Shown: positions 1 through 8,663, counted from the stretch's first letter. The stretch: 64,000 nucleotides of DNA from Hydrogenophaga sp. Root209 (GCF_001428625.1 NZ_LMIE01000031.1:446711-510710); one strand, 5' to 3'. Notes: generated from the letters alone by a model not told the origin. Made by a program: numbers and translations.

Positions 1-420
1 GCGGTCGCGCAGGCCCAGCGGGGTGCTCACATCGGGCGCGTTCAGCAAGGCCTCCACCTGCGCCTCAGACATTGTCTTGGGCACGCGCAGCGGCTGGCGT
101 GCCGGTGAGAGGCGCAGCGTCGGGTCGGCGGAAATGAAACGTTCGCGCAGCGCCCAACGGAAGTAGCGCTTGAAGACCGTGAGCCGTCGGTTGGCGGTGG
201 TGGCGCGCGTCTGGCTGTGGCGTTCGCTGAAGTAGCCGTTGAGATCGGCCTCGGTGGTTTCGGGCAGGGTCTTGCCCTGCCCGGCCAGCCACTGGCCGAG
301 CAAAACGAGATCACGCCGGTACGCGTCCAGCGTGTTGCGCGAGAGGCCCTCTTCGAGCCAGAGCGCGTCGACAAAAGCCCCGGCAAGGTCCTCGCTGGTC
401 GATGCCAGGGCCGGGTCCAT
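1..420 (-). CDS. xerD: Tyrosine recombinase XerD, N-terminal part (runs off the left edge)
   Basis: The 140 visible residues begin MDPALASTSEDLAGAFVDAL and contain the SAM-like core-binding domain of Xer recombinases, with the typical segment LSRNTLDAYRRDLVLLGQWL followed by RRLTVFKRYFRWAL. XerD acts with XerC at the dif site to resolve chromosome dimers at the FtsK-marked septum. The catalytic domain (R-H-R-H-Y residues) lies outside the window, so integrity cannot be judged. The ATG overlaps the stop codon of the upstream Bug receptor gene in a TGATG arrangement, so the two are probably translationally coupled. XerC is the main alternative; the N-terminal segment looks more like XerD. Confidence 0.85.
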   Translation of the reverse strand, partial: MDPALASTSEDLAGAFVDALWLEEGLSRNTLDAYRRDLVLLGQWLAGQGKTLPETTEADLNGYFSERHSQTRATTANRRLTVFKRYFRWALRERFISADPTLRLSPARQPLRVPKTMSEAQVEALLNAPDVSTPLGLRDR

Positions 421-1397
421 CACTCCAGCTTGAGCTTCTGCTTGGCCACCACCTGCTTGTAGACCTCGAACTCGGCCTTGATCTGCGCCGTGAACTCGGC
501 CGGCGAATTGGCCACGATCAGCGAGCCCGTGTCTTCCACGCGCTTCTTGACGGCCGGGTCATTGAGCGCCTGCTTGGTCGCGTTCGACACCTTGTCCACC
601 ACTTCCTGCGGCAGGCCCTTGGGGCCGATGATGCCGTAGTAGGCCATGCGGTTCACCGGCTCCAGGCCCACTTCCTTGAAGGTCGGCACGTCGGGCAAGA
701 CCGCCACGCGCTGCGGCGCGGCCACCACGATGGCGATGAGGCGGCCGGCCTTGATGTGCGGCAGGGCCGAGGGCAGGTTGTCAAAGATGATCGGCACCTG
801 GCCACCCACGGTGTCGTTGAGCGCGGGGCCTGCACCGCGATACGGAATGTGCGTGATGAAGGCACCAGTCAGGCTCTTGTAGAGCTCGGTCTGCAGGTGG
901 CCGATGCCGCCGGTGCCCGAACTGGCGTAGCTGTACTTGCCGGGGTTCTTCTTGATCTCGGCCAGGAAGCCCTTGTAGTCCTTGGCCGGGAAGCTGGGGT
1001 GCACGGCGATCACGTTGGGCGTGGCCGCGATGTTGATGATGGGCGTGAAATCGGTGAGCGTGTTGTAGGGAATCTTGCCGTTGATGGCCGGGTTGGCCGC
1101 GGTGGTCGACACCGTGGCCATGCCCAGGGTGTAGCCATCGGCCGGGGCACGGGAGAGTTCCAGCGCACCCACCACACCACCGCCACCGGCCTTGTTTTCC
1201 ACGATCATGCTCTGGCCCAGCGCCTTGCCGAGCGACTCGGACATCACGCGGGCAATGATGTCGGTGGTGCCGCCGGGTGCAAACGGAACTTGCAGACGAA
1301 TGACCTTGTTGGGGTAGGCCTGGGCCCACGCGGTGCCACCCACAGCCACCGAGGCGGTGGCCAGACCGATTGCAACCAGTTGACGACGAGAAACCAT
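420..1397 (-). CDS. Bug family (TctC-like) periplasmic substrate-binding receptor
   Basis: A 325-residue protein with an N-terminal signal peptide (MVSRRQLVAIGLATASVAVG, ending AWAQ-A; the double arginine hints at Tat export). It continues with the Bug-family opening YPNKVIRLQVPFAPGGTTDI, which forms the ligand pocket in this family. Bug proteins bind small carboxylates and are hugely expanded in Burkholderiales. They often have no dedicated membrane partner, and none lies next to this one. The ligand cannot be read from sequence. I chose ATG 1397 because AAGGAG precedes it at good spacing and the signal peptide starts there; an in-frame start 41 codons upstream would bury the signal peptide. 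The stop overlaps the xerD start. Confidence 0.9.
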   Translation of the reverse strand: MVSRRQLVAIGLATASVAVGGTAWAQAYPNKVIRLQVPFAPGGTTDIIARVMSESLGKALGQSMIVENKAGGGGVVGALELSRAPADGYTLGMATVSTTAANPAINGKIPYNTLTDFTPIINIAATPNVIAVHPSFPAKDYKGFLAEIKKNPGKYSYASSGTGGIGHLQTELYKSLTGAFITHIPYRGAGPALNDTVGGQVPIIFDNLPSALPHIKAGRLIAIVVAAPQRVAVLPDVPTFKEVGLEPVNRMAYYGIIGPKGLPQEVVDKVSNATKQALNDPAVKKRVEDTGSLIVANSPAEFTAQIKAEFEVYKQVVAKQKLKLE

Positions 1398-1554
1398 GAC
1401 ACTTGCTCCTTGCTTGAGACATCGATAAAGGCAGGCCGGGGTCAGCCTGTTGCGCGCGATCGGGGTACGGCTCGCACGATGCGAGCCTGCAATGTAGCCG
1501 CTGAGCACCGCCATGACCATGGGACAACTACATAAGTGGAAACCCCCGGCACGC

Positions 1555-1560
1555 TATGCT
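1555..1560 (+). promoter_or_regulatory. Candidate -10 element for a leaderless AEC-permease transcript
   Basis: TATGCT lies six bases before GTG 1567, and no Shine-Dalgarno sequence is present. This spacing would place transcription start at or next to the start codon. Other genes in the window show the same layout (mutL, the MFS exporter, the PBP gene, moxR, arsR). I see no good -35 hexamer here, so this is inference. Confidence 0.4.
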
Positions 1561-1566
1561 CGCCCG

Positions 1567-2487
1567 GTGAATTTCGCCCAACTCCTCTTCCCCGACTTCT
1601 CGCTCATCCTCTGTGGCTACCTCGTCTGCCGCTTCACCGCCCTCAACCGCAAGGTGTGGGAGCAGGTGGAGAGCCTGGTGTACTACTTTCTGTTTCCCGT
1701 GCTGCTGTTCCACAGCATCGTGAAGAGCCCGCTCGATCTGGGCCAGGCTTCCAGCCTCATGGGTGCGGGCATTGCGCTGGGTTTGTGCGGCATCGCGCTG
1801 TCGTATTCCCTGCCCCACTGGCCCTGGATCGGCAAACGGCTTGATGTGCGCCTGCACGCGGCCAGCGCCCAGGTGGGTTTTCGCTTCAACTCGTTCATTG
1901 CACTGGCACTGGCCGAGAAGATGGCCGGCCCGCCGGGCCTGCTCATGATTGCGGTGCTCATCGGCGTGTGTGTGCCGCTGTTCAACGTGGGCGCGGTCTG
2001 GCCCATGGCACGGCACGCCAACAAGGGTTTCATGCGCGAGCTGCTGCGCAATCCGCTCATCATCGGCACCGTCTCGGGCCTGGTGGCCAACCTGCTGGGC
2101 TTTTCCATGCCGTTCTGGCTGGAGCCCACCGTCAACCGCATCGGCCAGGCCTCGCTGGCGCTGGGCCTGATGGCTGCCGGCGCGGGCATGCAGTTCGGCA
2201 TGCTGGCCAGTGCCAAGACGCTGGGCGGCCTGGTGCTGGCGGTCAAGCACCTGGGCATGCCGCTCCTGGCGCTCGGGCTGGCGTTGCTGTTCCGGCTCGA
2301 CCCGACCCAGACCACCATCCTGCTGATGTTCTCGGCCGTGCCCACCGCGTCCAGCTGTTATGTGCTGGCCGCGCGCATGGGCTACAACGGACCTTATGTG
2401 GCCGGGCTGGTCACGCTGTCCACCTTGCTGGGTATCGTGAGCCTGCCATTTGCCTTGGGCGTGCTCAGGCCCATGGCCGGCGCATGA
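1567..2487 (+). CDS. AEC family (auxin efflux carrier-like) permease
   Basis: A 306-residue, almost entirely hydrophobic protein with about ten membrane segments. It begins [20 protein letters not shown] and has the AEC-type halves; the C-terminal half contains [20 protein letters not shown], typical of bacterial AEC transporters such as MdcF/MleP relatives. These inner-membrane proteins move small organic acids such as malate or malonate; the substrate here is unknown. GTG 1567 is preferred because a -10-like TATGCT sits six bases upstream. An in-frame ATG at 1513 would add an 18-residue hydrophilic extension. The gene stands alone, divergent from the Bug receptor and followed by creA. Confidence 0.85.
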   Translation: MNFAQLLFPDFSLILCGYLVCRFTALNRKVWEQVESLVYYFLFPVLLFHSIVKSPLDLGQASSLMGAGIALGLCGIALSYSLPHWPWIGKRLDVRLHAASAQVGFRFNSFIALALAEKMAGPPGLLMIAVLIGVCVPLFNVGAVWPMARHANKGFMRELLRNPLIIGTVSGLVANLLGFSMPFWLEPTVNRIGQASLALGLMAAGAGMQFGMLASAKTLGGLVLAVKHLGMPLLALGLALLFRLDPTQTTILLMFSAVPTASSCYVLAARMGYNGPYVAGLVTLSTLLGIVSLPFALGVLRPMAGA

Positions 2488-2512
2488 TCAACGTTCTTTC
2501 AAGAAGGCCACC

Positions 2513-3007
2513 ATGAACCCGTTCCACCGTCCCCCTGCACTCCTGTCCGGCCTGGTGCTGGGTCTTTCCTTCGCCACCTCTGCAGCCCACGCCCAGGCCA
2601 TCGGCGAGGTGGACACGGTGTTCAAGTGGCTGGGCCCCGACCACAAGATCGTGGTCGACGCGTTTGACGACCCCAAGGTCAAAGGCGTCACCTGTTACGT
2701 GTCGCGCGCCAAGACCGGTGGCATCAAGGGCGGGCTCGGTCTGGCCGAAGACAAGTCGGACGCCAGCATCGAGTGCAAGCAGGTGGGCGCCGTGTCGTTT
2801 GTGGGCGATCCCTTGAGGCAGCAGGAAGTGGTGTTCACCGAGCGCACTTCGCTGGTGTTCAAGAAGCTGCAGGTGGTGCGCATGGTCGACAAGACCCGCA
2901 ACACCCTGGTCTACCTGAGCTATTCTGACCGCGTGATCGAAGGCTCGCCGGACAACAGCATCACCGCCGTGCCCCTGCCCCCCGGCACCACGATTCCCAT
3001 GCGCTGA
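2513..3007 (+). CDS. creA: CreA family periplasmic protein
   Basis: A 164-residue protein with a clear signal peptide ([16 protein letters not shown]) followed by the CreA fold: [39 protein letters not shown] and, near the end, [19 protein letters not shown]. CreA is a conserved periplasmic protein of unknown biochemical role. In Escherichia coli it heads creABCD; here creBCD lie about 40 kb away (41993-45579) and creA stands alone. The start at 2513 gives a full signal peptide. The stop (3005-3007) directly abuts the stop of the convergent lipoprotein gene at 3008, leaving no room for a separate terminator. Confidence 0.9.
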   Translation: MNPFHRPPALLSGLVLGLSFATSAAHAQAIGEVDTVFKWLGPDHKIVVDAFDDPKVKGVTCYVSRAKTGGIKGGLGLAEDKSDASIECKQVGAVSFVGDPLRQQEVVFTERTSLVFKKLQVVRMVDKTRNTLVYLSYSDRVIEGSPDNSITAVPLPPGTTIPMR

Positions 3008-3661
3008 TCAACGGGCCGGCGCCACCAGGTCGATGCGCCGCTGCAAGCGGGCCGCTGCCTTGGCGTCGCCTGCTGCCTGGGCGCGTTGTTGCTGCACCTG
3101 CAACCAGGCCAGCAATGGCCGGCGCCAGCCCCGCGCCGACGCGGTCTCCACCGCCTGCGCCATCACGCCGGGCGTGGCGCGGCCGCTGCGAAACAACACA
3201 CCGGCGGCCACCAGTTGCGAGAGCGGGTCCTGGATCGCGGCCACGGCCGCATCGGGCGCTGCGCTGCCCACCAGGCTGCGGTGCACCTCGGGCAACAGCG
3301 CCGCATCCGCCGCTTGCGCGGTGCCCGCCAGATAACGCGCATAGGCCAGCTCGGCCGGCGCCGCGTCTTGCGCCAGCGCTTCAAAGCCGACACAGGGCTC
3401 CAGCACCAGGCTGGCCACGCGCGTGGCGCAACGCAGCAGCTCCAGCCGCGCCACCAGCGCCACCTGCCCCGTGCGCGCCACCTCGGCGCGTGCCCGGTTG
3501 AACTCCGCCATCTCGATGCGGCTGTTGCCACTGAGCCAGGCTTCGGTGGCCCGCTCGCTGCTGCCCTTGGCCTCGCCCGGCCAGTCGGGTGCGGGTGGAT
3601 GGCTGGAGCAGGCGGTCAGCGCCATGAGCGCGCACACGACGATGGAAATTCTTGTGTTCAT
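3008..3661 (-). CDS. Lipoprotein, last gene of an MCE-type transport operon
   Basis: A 217-residue protein with a lipoprotein signal: MNTRISIVVCALMALTACSS, with the lipobox cysteine in LTAC at about residue 18. The rest is rich in alanine and predicted helix, with TPR-like spacing (LAYARYLAGTAQAADAALLP), and I recognise no enzyme motif. Its ATG overlaps the MlaD-like gene stop by four bases (ATGA), so it belongs to that operon. MCE systems often carry an auxiliary lipoprotein, but this sequence does not obviously match the usual ABC-type auxiliary family, so its role in lipid transport is inferred from position only. Confidence 0.7.
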   Translation of the reverse strand: MNTRISIVVCALMALTACSSHPPAPDWPGEAKGSSERATEAWLSGNSRIEMAEFNRARAEVARTGQVALVARLELLRCATRVASLVLEPCVGFEALAQDAAPAELAYARYLAGTAQAADAALLPEVHRSLVGSAAPDAAVAAIQDPLSQLVAAGVLFRSGRATPGVMAQAVETASARGWRRPLLAWLQVQQQRAQAAGDAKAAARLQRRIDLVAPAR

Positions 3662-4662
3662 GGCAGTCGAATTTCCGTGTCGCGCGCAAACGGCCACTTG
3701 CGGTTGATGTCGTTGATGAGCCCGTCGACCTTGCGCAGGCTGGACTCCACCTCACCGCGCAACACGCCCAGATCGGTGGTGGCTTCGCGCGTGTTGCCGG
3801 CAATGCCCTGGGCTTCCACCAGCACCGCATCCACCTTCTGCAGGCTGGTGCGTGCCTCGGCCAGCAGACCATTGAGTTGCTGCACCGTCACGCGCGCATC
3901 GGCCACCAGCCCGCCCTGGTCCGTGCCCTGGCCGAATACCTGTTTGTTGGCATTGCTCACCAGACTGTCCATGCGCGCGGTGAGCGTTTCGGCGCGCGCC
4001 AGCAAGGCGTTGGCGCGTTCGACGGTGATCACCAGCTTCTTCGCGTCTTCGTCGTTGCCCATCAGCACGCCCATGGCACCCTGCGGTCCCTTGAGTCGCT
4101 CGGTGGCGCTCTGCACGTTGGTCAGCGCCACATCCAGCGCGGCATCCTTTTTGGTGAGCGCGGCCACGTTCTCCAGCACCTCGCGCATGCTCGCCGCCAG
4201 CTTCGGAATTTCGGCCGCCGTGTCGCCACGCAGCACGGTGCGCTCGGCACCATCGGGCAGGGCCGGGTCGTCCAGCACGCCGCTGTAGGCACGGATGCGC
4301 GTGCCGCCCACCAGGCCGCGCTCCATGGTGAAGATGCTGGAGGTGCGCAGCCACTTCGCTTCCTTGGTCGGCACGTCGATCAGGATGCGGGCCGTGCCGT
4401 CCGTGCCCAGTTCGATGCGCGCCACGCGCCCGATGGCGAAGCCGGCAAAGGTCATGTCCATGCCCACCACCACGCCTTCGGAGTCGTCGGAGATGAGCAC
4501 CAGTCGCTGCGTGTCCTCGAACATGCCGCGCGCAAACATCACATACAGGCCCGAGCCGATCACGAGCACGAGCAGGGCCAACAGCAGCAGCGCGGCCTTG
4601 AACTCGAGGTTTTTCACCTCGGGCGAATCGGGAGCGGCGGGTTCGTCGGGCGTGGGGTTCAT
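3658..4662 (-). CDS. MlaD/MCE domain protein (lipid-binding subunit of an ABC-type lipid transporter)
   Basis: 334 residues: a short cytoplasmic tail, one membrane anchor (ALLLLALLVLVIGSGLYVMF, about residues 24-43), then the MCE domain with VVVGMDMTFAGFAIGRVARI. A long C-terminal helical part follows (LVITVERANALLARAETLTA and onward), probably a coiled tube or barrel extension. MCE proteins form hexamers that carry phospholipids or other hydrophobic compounds across the periplasm. It is five bases downstream of the permease gene and overlaps the lipoprotein gene by four bases. It is longer than E. coli MlaD (about 180 residues) and closer in size to MCE proteins of Burkholderiales paralogous systems. 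Confidence 0.85.
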   Translation of the reverse strand: MNPTPDEPAAPDSPEVKNLEFKAALLLLALLVLVIGSGLYVMFARGMFEDTQRLVLISDDSEGVVVGMDMTFAGFAIGRVARIELGTDGTARILIDVPTKEAKWLRTSSIFTMERGLVGGTRIRAYSGVLDDPALPDGAERTVLRGDTAAEIPKLAASMREVLENVAALTKKDAALDVALTNVQSATERLKGPQGAMGVLMGNDEDAKKLVITVERANALLARAETLTARMDSLVSNANKQVFGQGTDQGGLVADARVTVQQLNGLLAEARTSLQKVDAVLVEAQGIAGNTREATTDLGVLRGEVESSLRKVDGLINDINRKWPFARDTEIRLP

Positions 4663-4667
4663 GGTGT

Positions 4668-5474
4668 TCAGTAATAGTTGCCCACCAGCGAGACCACTTC
4701 AATGAGCAGCACCACGGAGAACAGGCGGGCGAATTCGGAGATGTCGCTGCGTTGGGCATACAGGCCCTGCGCATCTTGCTGCGCGCTGCCGGCCAGCGGC
4801 ACCACCGCCACGGCCAGGCTGAAGAACAGTGTCTTGAGCGCAAAGATCAAGGTGACCGCTGGCGTGAACACCTGGCCAACGCTGCGCGTGTAGCCGGGCA
4901 GGCCCCAGTGCGAAAAGCCGTAAACCGTGAGGTAGGTGAGCACCAGCGCGATCAGGCAACTCAGGGCGGCGAGCATCAGCACCGAGAACACCGATGCCAG
5001 CGCGCGCGGCAGCAGCTCGGTGGCCAACAACACGCCATGGCCCAGCTCATGGCCTGCCCGCTGGTGGGTGGACAACTGCTCGCGCACCAGCTGGGCACCC
5101 GGCATGGCGTAACGCACCGCGACAAACATGGCGGCATACAGCGGAATGAGTTCGAGCACCAGCGTGCGCACCAGCACCTCCAGCGCGTACTGCGACAGCC
5201 CATAGCTGTAGGCCGTGGCAACCACGATGCGGATCAGCACAAGACTGATGAGCGCCGACAGCACCAGAAATCCGGTCAGCAGCGGCGCAGTGGCCTTGTA
5301 GACGTGCAGCAGCACGCTCTGGCGACGCGGACCGGCGGCGTAGCTCGACGGCGTGAGCGCCATCACCAGGATCTGCGCGCCGAGCATGACCACCTGCCAC
5401 CAGGTGATCCACGACAGGCGCACCCGGTGGCCCCAGCGGGTCATGAGGGTCTGACAGGCGGAGACGGGGTTCAT
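4668..5474 (-). CDS. MlaE-like permease of an MCE transport system
   Basis: 268 residues with five or six membrane segments. MlaE family features include the conserved stretch LELIPLYAAMFVAVRYAMPG followed by LVREQLSTH. The family forms the inner-membrane channel of MCE lipid transporters and normally pairs with an MlaF-type ATPase. No ATPase gene is present: upstream lies a divergent acyl-CoA synthetase and downstream, after five bases, the MCE protein. The start is ambiguous: ATG 5474 (MNPVSACQ) is chosen, while ATG 5516 would add 14 hydrophilic residues. Confidence 0.8.
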   Translation of the reverse strand: MNPVSACQTLMTRWGHRVRLSWITWWQVVMLGAQILVMALTPSSYAAGPRRQSVLLHVYKATAPLLTGFLVLSALISLVLIRIVVATAYSYGLSQYALEVLVRTLVLELIPLYAAMFVAVRYAMPGAQLVREQLSTHQRAGHELGHGVLLATELLPRALASVFSVLMLAALSCLIALVLTYLTVYGFSHWGLPGYTRSVGQVFTPAVTLIFALKTLFFSLAVAVVPLAGSAQQDAQGLYAQRSDISEFARLFSVVLLIEVVSLVGNYY

Positions 5475-5630
5475 CGTTTGATGATAGTCCTCGGTCTGTG
5501 AAGGTTCAGCGAGCATGCCGTGTACAAAGGTGACAGCAGGCTGGTGAAAACGCGCATGGCCATGGCCGGCGATTCGGCTTCAATCAGACCACTTGCCAAC
5601 GCCAACGTCCATCCATCCAGGAGCCCACGC

Positions 5631-7193
5631 ATGTCCTCGTCCCTTCACCCGGTGGTGCGCCGCCAGACCATTGCCGACGCCTTGCACCGCACCGCCCTGC
5701 GTTTGCCGGGCAAGACCGCCATCGTCTGCGGCACCACCCAATGGACCTACGCCGAGTTCGACGCGCTGGTCAGCCGCCTGGCCGCGGGTCTGGCTCGCCT
5801 GGGCGTGGATCAGGGGGACAAGGTGGCCGTTCTGGCGCGCAATTCCCACGGCTTCGCAGCGCTGCGCTTCGCCCTGGCGCGCCGCGGCGCGGTGCTGGTG
5901 CCGATCAACTTCATGCTCAAGGCCGACGAGGTTGCCTACATCCTGCGCCACGCGGGCGCCAGGACCCTGGCCACCGACAGCGGCCTGGCCGCGCTGGCGC
6001 GCGATGCTGCTGCCCTGGACACCGTGGTGGAGCGATTCATCTGGTTGCCCAGCGAAGACCCGAGCGAGCCCGACGCCTCCATGCACCGCTTTGACCACCT
6101 CGCCGCCTGCGCAGACCCGTTGCCCGAGGTGACCTTGGGCAGTTTCGATCTGGCACAGATCGTCTACACCAGCGGTACCGAGTCCACGCCCAAGGGCGCC
6201 ATGCTCACGCACGACGCGGTGCTGTGGCAGTACGTGAGCTGCGTGATCAACGCCGAAATCGCCGAGGAAGACCGGGCGCTGCACGCGCTGCCGCTCTACC
6301 ACTGCGCCCAGCTCGACGTGTTCTTCGGCCCCGCCATCTACATCGGCAGCAGCAACGTGATCACGGCCAAGCCGGTGCCCGACAACCTGCTGGCGCTGAT
6401 CGAGCGCATGCAGATCACCAGCTTCTTTGCGCCGCCCACGGTATGGATCGCGCTGCTGCGCTCGCCCTTGTTCGATGCCACGAAGCTGACGAGCCTGGTC
6501 AAGGGCTACTACGGCGCGTCCATCATGCCGGTGGAGGTGCTCAAGGAACTGGCCTCGCGCCTGCCCGCGGTGCGGCTGTGGAACCTGTACGGACAGACCG
6601 AAATTGCGCCACTGGCCACCATGCTGGGGCCCCAGGACCAACTGCGCAAACCCGGCTCCTGCGGCAAGGCCGTGCTCAACGTGGAAACGCGCGTGGTCAA
6701 CGACACCATGGAAGACGTGGTCGTGGGTGAGGTCGGCGAGATCGTGCACCGCTCGCCCCACCTCATGTTGGGCTACTTCAACGACCCCGAGCGCACCGAG
6801 GCTTCATTTGAAGGCGACTGGTTCCACAGCGGCGACCTCGCGGTGATCGACGACGAGGGTTACATCACCGTGGTGGACCGCAAGAAGGACATGATCAAGA
6901 CAGGCGGTGAGAACGTGGCCAGCCGCGAGGTGGAGGAAATGATCTACCGCCTGAGCGGCGTGAGCGAGGTGGCGGTGATCGGTCTGCCCGACGCCAGGTG
7001 GGTCGAGGCGGTCACGGCGGTGATCGTGGTCAAGGCCGGGCAACAGCTCACCGAGGCCGACGTGATCGCGCACTGCAACCAGCACATGGCCACGTTCAAG
7101 AGCCCGAAGCGCGTGGTGTTCACCGACAGCCTGCCCAAGAACCCCAGCGGCAAGTTGCTCAAGCGCGAGCTGCGCCAGCACTACGCGACCTGA
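5631..7193 (+). CDS. AMP-binding acyl-CoA synthetase
   Basis: 520 residues of the ANL superfamily. The AMP/ATP loop is VYTSGTESTPKGAMLTH (the usual TSGTTGxPKG with a substitution), followed by YGQTE, the hinge segment DWFHSGDLAVIDDEGYI, DRKKDMIKTGGENV, and the C-terminal catalytic lysine in NPSGKLLKREL. It would activate a carboxylic acid to its acyl-CoA through an acyl-adenylate; the chain type (medium or long fatty acid, or aromatic) is not evident. ATG 5631 is chosen because CAGGAG stands seven bases upstream and the family fold begins shortly after; an upstream in-frame ATG at 5520 lacks such support. It is a single gene, divergent from the MCE operon. Confidence 0.9.
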   Translation: MSSSLHPVVRRQTIADALHRTALRLPGKTAIVCGTTQWTYAEFDALVSRLAAGLARLGVDQGDKVAVLARNSHGFAALRFALARRGAVLVPINFMLKADEVAYILRHAGARTLATDSGLAALARDAAALDTVVERFIWLPSEDPSEPDASMHRFDHLAACADPLPEVTLGSFDLAQIVYTSGTESTPKGAMLTHDAVLWQYVSCVINAEIAEEDRALHALPLYHCAQLDVFFGPAIYIGSSNVITAKPVPDNLLALIERMQITSFFAPPTVWIALLRSPLFDATKLTSLVKGYYGASIMPVEVLKELASRLPAVRLWNLYGQTEIAPLATMLGPQDQLRKPGSCGKAVLNVETRVVNDTMEDVVVGEVGEIVHRSPHLMLGYFNDPERTEASFEGDWFHSGDLAVIDDEGYITVVDRKKDMIKTGGENVASREVEEMIYRLSGVSEVAVIGLPDARWVEAVTAVIVVKAGQQLTEADVIAHCNQHMATFKSPKRVVFTDSLPKNPSGKLLKRELRQHYAT

Positions 7194-7217
7194 ACACCCC
7201 CCACGTCAAAAGAAGTG

Positions 7218-7334
7218 ACCCACTCCAGAGGCACCGAGGGACGGCTTCGCCGGCCCAAGGAGCCGTTCCACCTCCCAGCGCCAAGGGCGCGCCAGAGAGG
7301 GGGGAAGCCGCGAAGCGGCGCAGGGGGGTGTTCC
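7218..7334 (-). repeat. GC-rich dispersed repeat after the siderophore-interacting protein gene
   Basis: Read on the minus strand, this stretch starts right after the stop of the upstream flavoprotein gene with GAACACCCCC, then nested palindromes around GCCGCTTCGCGGC, and ends near CTCGGTGCCTCTGG. A related copy starts right after the moxR stop at about 60002 (GAACACCCCCC, GAAGCGCCTTCGGCGCC, GGTGCTCTGGG). Such palindromic GC-rich intergenic units are common in Comamonadaceae. It fills the gap between two convergent genes and could act as a terminator or processing site. Confidence 0.6.
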
Positions 7335-8141
7335 TCACCCCAGTGTCTCGTGGTGGCCGGCGCTGCCGCGTTTCCAGTAGGCGGAGGCGCGCACGCGGGC
7401 CTTGTCCAGACCGTGTCCGTCCACCAGGGCCTGGCGCACCGCCGCCATGCTGGCCGCCTCGCCGGCTGCCCAGGCAAAGCCCTCCCCGGCCGGCAGCGTC
7501 AACGCGGCCACCTGGCGCGCCAGTGCATCGGTGGAGCCGGTCTCGATCCAGTGCGTCTGCAGACGCGCGCGGGTGCTGAAGGCGCGCCGGTCGCCCACGT
7601 CAGCGGTCGCTATCACGGTGATCGCCTGCGCGGTGTCGGGCAGTTCTTCAAGCCGCCGCGCAATGGCCGGAATGGCGGTTTCGTCGCCCACCAGCACGTG
7701 CCAGTCAAAGCCTATGGGCACCACGAACGAGCCACGCGGCCCACCCAGACCGACCTCGTCGCCGGGTTTGGCCGCCTGCGCCCAGCGCGAAGCCACGCCG
7801 TCACCGTGCAACACGAATTCGATGTCGAGGACACGGGCCGCGGCGTCGAAGTGGCGCGGCGTGTAGTCGCGCATGGCCGGCCTTTGCGCACCGGGTGGCA
7901 GCGCCAGGCCATCAGGGCCGGGTTCGGGCAACACCAGGGGCTGGCCAGGCTCGGGCGGCAGCATGAGCTTGGCGTGGTCGTCGAACGATGCGCTCACGAA
8001 GTTGTGCAGGGCATCACCGGCAAAGCGGATGCGAAGGAAGCTCGCGCTGATGCGATCGATGCGTTTCACCTCCAGGCGGCGCACCTGGAGCGGATGGCGC
8101 GCGCGTTCGACGGCGAGGGAAGAAATCTGGCTTGTGTTCAT
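7335..8141 (-). CDS. Siderophore-interacting protein (FAD/NADPH ferric-siderophore reductase)
   Basis: 268 residues of the SIP/ViuB/YqjH family. The flavin-binding motif RDYTPRHFD (RxYT pattern) is followed by VLHGDGVASRWAQAAKPGDE and LGGPRGSFVVP, and the pyridine-nucleotide half includes HVLVGDETAIPAIARRLEEL and AWAAGEAASMAAVRQAL. These cytoplasmic enzymes reduce ferric siderophores to release iron. ATG 8141 is chosen over an upstream in-frame start because the family N-terminus begins here. It is divergent from a MarR gene with a 71-bp shared promoter that contains a Fur-like box; the E. coli pair yqjH/yqjI has the same divergent reductase-regulator logic. Confidence 0.9.
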   Translation of the reverse strand: MNTSQISSLAVERARHPLQVRRLEVKRIDRISASFLRIRFAGDALHNFVSASFDDHAKLMLPPEPGQPLVLPEPGPDGLALPPGAQRPAMRDYTPRHFDAAARVLDIEFVLHGDGVASRWAQAAKPGDEVGLGGPRGSFVVPIGFDWHVLVGDETAIPAIARRLEELPDTAQAITVIATADVGDRRAFSTRARLQTHWIETGSTDALARQVAALTLPAGEGFAWAAGEAASMAAVRQALVDGHGLDKARVRASAYWKRGSAGHHETLG

Positions 8142-8150
8142 AGGTGAGAC

Positions 8151-8200
8151 TGGTTGATAATGACAACCATCATGCCCGCATTGGATGATACTGTCAACCA
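8151..8200. promoter_or_regulatory. Divergent operator region: two copies of a 19-bp palindromic element plus a Fur-like box
   Basis: TGGTTGATAATGACAACCA (8151-8169) and TGGATGATACTGTCAACCA (8182-8200) agree at 16 of 19 positions and start 31 bp apart, about three helical turns. Each is a loose inverted repeat. In addition, GATAATGACAACCATCATG (8156-8174) matches the E. coli Fur box consensus at 15 of 19 positions by my count. The paired elements are probably the MarR operators; the Fur overlap suggests iron control of the reductase. Confidence 0.6.
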
Positions 8201-8212
8201 CAAGACCCCACG

Positions 8213-8650
8213 ATGACGAAACAAGCAAAAACCGAAGTGCTGGATCACTTGCACACGCTCATGCACGGCCTGCGGCGCCACCTGCAGGAAGCCGCAAGGC
8301 AGGACGGCGACGGCCTCGGGCCGATGGAGGTTCGCTGCCTGGGCTATTTTTTGCGTCACGCTGGCGCCACACAACGTGATCTGGTGCAGCACTCGGGGCG
8401 CGACAAGGCGCAGATCGCTCGCATCGTCAAGGCCCTGCACGAGCGCGGCCTGCTGCAAAGCCAGCCCGACCCGAACGACGGCCGCAGTCAGCGCGTGAGC
8501 GTCACGCCCGAGGGCCAGGCTTTGCAACGCAAGATGCAACTGCACCGGGTGCGCTTCGAGAAGTCAATGACCGCGGGCCTGAGCGAGAGCGAGCGCGCCA
8601 CCCTGCTGGCCCTGCTGGGCCGCTTGCAGGAGAACGTGGGCGAGGGTTGA
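8213..8650 (+). CDS. MarR family transcriptional regulator
   Basis: 145 residues with the winged-helix MarR layout: MEVRCLGYFLRHAGATQRDL, the recognition helix region SGRDKAQIARIVKALHERGL, the wing DPNDGRSQRVSVTPEGQAL, and a C-terminal dimerisation helix. It lies divergent from the siderophore-interacting protein gene and probably represses it and itself through the paired 19-bp elements between them. Neither the ligand nor a metal site is evident. After the stop comes the palindromic repeat at 8664-8752. Confidence 0.88.
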   Translation: MTKQAKTEVLDHLHTLMHGLRRHLQEAARQDGDGLGPMEVRCLGYFLRHAGATQRDLVQHSGRDKAQIARIVKALHERGLLQSQPDPNDGRSQRVSVTPEGQALQRKMQLHRVRFEKSMTAGLSESERATLLALLGRLQENVGEG

Positions 8651-8663
8651 GAGTGCCAACCAC

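Noticed and set aside
402-1535. A long plus-strand open frame over the Bug receptor
   Set aside because: Composition is typical of a frame shadow, and the minus-strand protein has a signal peptide and family motifs.
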